A stretch of DNA of 64,000 nucleotides from assembly GCF_900166635.1 (NCBI RefSeq), contig NZ_LT800497.1:1816368-1880367 (forward strand), given 5' to 3'. Source of the DNA: Oceanobacillus timonensis (GTDB taxonomy: Bacteria; Bacillota; Bacilli; Bacillales; Amphibacillaceae). Position numbers and translations under genes: made by a program. Numbering within the stretch: the first letter of the stretch is position 1; every line of letters starts with the position of its first letter. Below are positions 62,188-64,000 of the stretch, in pieces. Under the pieces are notes generated by a model. The model was not told the DNA's origin. It saw only the letters and a program-made list of their open reading frames with translations, and made no database searches.

Positions 62188-62847
62188 ATGAAAGTACGAA
62201 TCGAATGCACCTATCAGACACCCAAAGGGATTGCTGCGGCTTTTACTTCTGAAGAGATGGACGCCTCAAATGCGTTGTTCATCGTTGAAGATATAAAGAA
62301 AACCGGACGTATGAAAAATATCATATTCGTTGATTCTCTGGAGCATACGTGGAGTTTAAAAGAATTACGTAAGCAGATGGAAGAAATTCAAACCGAGCCG
62401 CATGATATAACTGTTTATTTTGATGGAGGATTTGAGCGTGAAACAAGGTATTCCGGTTTAGGCTGTGCCATCTACTATCAACAGAATAATACATTTTACC
62501 GTTTACGAAAAAATGCCCTGGTGGAAGAGCTTTATACGAATAATGAAGCGGAATACGCTGCATTGCACTTGGCACTGGTGGAATTGGAGGGACTGGGTGT
62601 CCATCATTTGCCTGTCTCTTTTTATGGTGATTCCCAGGTTGTCGTGAATCAATTAATGGGAGAATGGCCTTGTTATGAGGAAGAATTAATAAAATGGGCA
62701 GATCGAATTGAGAATAAATTGAATCAATTGGGAGTTTCTCCGGAGTACAAGCACATTTCACGTAAGAAGAATCGGGAAGCGGATCGGTTAGCTACGCAGG
62801 CATTGCAGGGGATGGAAATAACAAGCAGCAAAGAACTATCGGAGTGA
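62188..62847 (+). CDS. RNase HI-like protein (YpeP type)
   Basis: A 219-aa protein. The N-terminal ~70 residues are a small domain found in Bacillus YpeP-like proteins; the C-terminal RNase H fold (about 73-212) keeps the acidic residues in 'TVYFDGGFE', 'NNEAEYAAL', 'YGDSQVVVN' and 'NREADRLAT'. It should bind RNA/DNA hybrids and may cleave the RNA strand, although activity of this branch is not certain. Start after GGAGG; ends before a bidirectional terminator. Confidence 0.88.
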   Translation: MKVRIECTYQTPKGIAAAFTSEEMDASNALFIVEDIKKTGRMKNIIFVDSLEHTWSLKELRKQMEEIQTEPHDITVYFDGGFERETRYSGLGCAIYYQQNNTFYRLRKNALVEELYTNNEAEYAALHLALVELEGLGVHHLPVSFYGDSQVVVNQLMGEWPCYEEELIKWADRIENKLNQLGVSPEYKHISRKKNREADRLATQALQGMEITSSKELSE

Positions 62848-62916
62848 GGCAGGGAAGGGATTCTCTGCTTCTTTTGCATGCAGTAGAATCTGATGACAAC
62901 CGCGTTAATAAGATTA

Positions 62917-62947
62917 AAAAGACAAGGAAAGATGATCCTTGTCTTTT
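62917..62947. terminator. Bidirectional terminator
   Basis: AAAAGACAAGGA (62917-62928) pairs perfectly with TCCTTGTCTTTT (62936-62947) between convergent genes. Confidence 0.9.
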
Positions 62948-62951
62948 ATCA

Positions 62952-64000
62952 TTATTCTTTTCCATTTTCTTTGTTAAATGCTCTTGCAGCAGTAATCTTC
63001 CGGGTAATATACTTCTCGATTTCAATAATGATAAAGGTCATTATTCCAATCACAAAAGGGTAGATCCAGTACTTTGCCTCGATTGGATATAAGTCAAATA
63101 CATTTCTCAAGAATGGAATATATGTCACCATGAATTGAAGAACAATCAGAACGCCTGCAAGCATAAAAGCAATTTTGTTGGAGAAGAAATCTTTATTAAA
63201 TGCAAAGTGACGCTCGTTTCGGACATTAAATACATGGAAAAGCTGTGCAATTACAATGGAATGCAGCGTAATCGTTGTTACCTGTTCTGGTGAATAGTGT
63301 TCTGGATCACCGAGCAGGGTTACATTCATAGTCATAATCGCTCCGCCGACAAGTAGTGATACTAAAATAATCCGGAACATATAGTAGGGACTAAGCAGTT
63401 TTGCGTTAGCCGGGCGTGGTGGCCGTTCCATTGCTCCAGGCTCCAGTTTTTCAAATGCCAATGCGAAAGAAACGGTTACGGCTGTTACCATATTTACATA
63501 AAGTACCTGAATGGGGGAGAGCGGCATATTCATTCCTACGATTAACGCAGAAACAATCAAAAATGCTTCCGCACCATTGGTCGGCAGGATAAACAGGATG
63601 GTTTTCTTCAAATTATCGTAGACACGCCGGCCTTCTTTTACCGCATTAACAATGGTATTAAAATTATCATCGACCAGCACCATTTCGGAAGCTTCTTTAG
63701 CTACTTCGGTTCCTTTGATGCCCATGGAAACCCCGATATCAGCGCGTTTTAAAGCAGGAGCGTCATTAACCCCATCACCTGTCATCGCCGTAATTTCTCC
63801 GTTTTCCTGCATAGCGGTTACCAGTTGCAGTTTGTTCTCTGGACTGGTGCGGGCGAAAACATCTACATGCTGGACTGCGTTCTGTATTTCCTCTTCAGAT
63901 AACTGATCCAAATCGCGTCCTTCGAGTACATTGTCTTGTTCGGTAATGCCCATTTGTTTGGCAATAGCAAGAGCTGTCGCCTTATGATCTCCTGTAATCA
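62952..64000 (-). CDS. P-type cation-transporting ATPase, C-terminal part
   Basis: The gene runs off the window at 64000; about 348 residues are visible. They begin in the P domain ('ITGDHKATALAIA'), include the hinge motif 'MTGDGVNDAPALK', the segment 'KEASEMVLVDDNF' and six C-terminal helices. The membrane motif 'SPIQVLYVNMVTAVTVSFAL' (LxxNxxT/S-type, helix 6) and the C-terminal domain are those of P2-type (calcium or other cation) ATPases. The phosphorylated Asp and the N-terminal helices lie outside the window. The ion cannot be stated. Confidence 0.93.
   Translation of the reverse strand, partial: ITGDHKATALAIAKQMGITEQDNVLEGRDLDQLSEEEIQNAVQHVDVFARTSPENKLQLVTAMQENGEITAMTGDGVNDAPALKRADIGVSMGIKGTEVAKEASEMVLVDDNFNTIVNAVKEGRRVYDNLKKTILFILPTNGAEAFLIVSALIVGMNMPLSPIQVLYVNMVTAVTVSFALAFEKLEPGAMERPPRPANAKLLSPYYMFRIILVSLLVGGAIMTMNVTLLGDPEHYSPEQVTTITLHSIVIAQLFHVFNVRNERHFAFNKDFFSNKIAFMLAGVLIVLQFMVTYIPFLRNVFDLYPIEAKYWIYPFVIGIMTFIIIEIEKYITRKITAARAFNKENGKE

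Overview
The window is AT-rich chromosomal DNA from a low-GC Gram-positive spore-former of the Bacillaceae. The gene families fit the Oceanobacillus/Virgibacillus branch, but that genus-level placement is inference. Support: strong GGAGG-type ribosome binding sites, an S-box (SAM-I) riboswitch, many T-tailed intrinsic terminators, LxxC lipoproteins, and Bacillus-type families (YxjG, YdbS/YdbT, TcaA/YvbJ, YpeP-like RNase H, SdpI, DUF443-like, DUF1307-like). No rRNA, tRNA, CRISPR array or prophage was seen.

Layout. 0.5-6.3 kb: a TcaA-like lipoprotein, a SAM-riboswitch-controlled MetE-like methyltransferase, two GNAT acetyltransferases and a BAAT-type hydrolase. 6.4-9.8 kb: response regulator, ABC ATPase, permease and histidine kinase, with an 11-bp-period direct repeat in front of the ABC genes. 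10-12.2 kb: two convergent lipoprotein genes; the second has a paralogue 38 kb away. 12.5-17.4 kb: a Cache-domain sensor kinase, its regulator and an MFS carrier. 17.4-25.2 kb: two very short genes, a second MFS protein, topoisomerase III, unknown genes and an amidohydrolase. 25.6-26.9 kb: a HTH/PIN toxin-antitoxin-like pair whose PIN gene is frameshifted. 27.3-32.7 kb: a CitA/DcuS-type two-component system followed by a tripartite tricarboxylate transporter (tctC-tctB-tctA) with a cre-like site in its promoter region. 33-39 kb: an AbgT carrier, a decayed prephenate-dehydrogenase-like gene, two SDRs, a 2-hydroxyacid dehydrogenase and a membrane protein that seems to start at ATC. 39-48 kb: a TetR regulator, then a five-gene operon (DUF4064-like, ABC permease, ABC ATPase, YdbS, YdbT) divergent from its own two-component system, then a truncated regulator. 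48-58.6 kb is an accessory zone of small membrane proteins, lipoproteins, an SdpI-family protein, a DUF443-like protein, an IS3 transposase remnant and several repeat pairs. 59-64 kb: a sugar/maltose O-acetyltransferase, an ABC-2 exporter with a TetR-type operator, an RNase-HI-like protein and the end of a P-type cation ATPase.

How the genes fit together. Three signal-transduction blocks sit beside transporters they probably control: the 6.4 kb and 45 kb blocks look like antimicrobial-peptide sensing and export modules, and the 27 kb block looks like carboxylate uptake. YdbST and SdpI families are known in Bacillus subtilis as defences against bacteriocins. Finding both near two ABC/two-component modules, a DUF443-like protein and many small membrane proteins suggests a cell-envelope defence or immunity region (inference). 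The accessory zone also shows decay: pseudogenes, a truncated regulator, IS debris and dispersed hairpin repeats.
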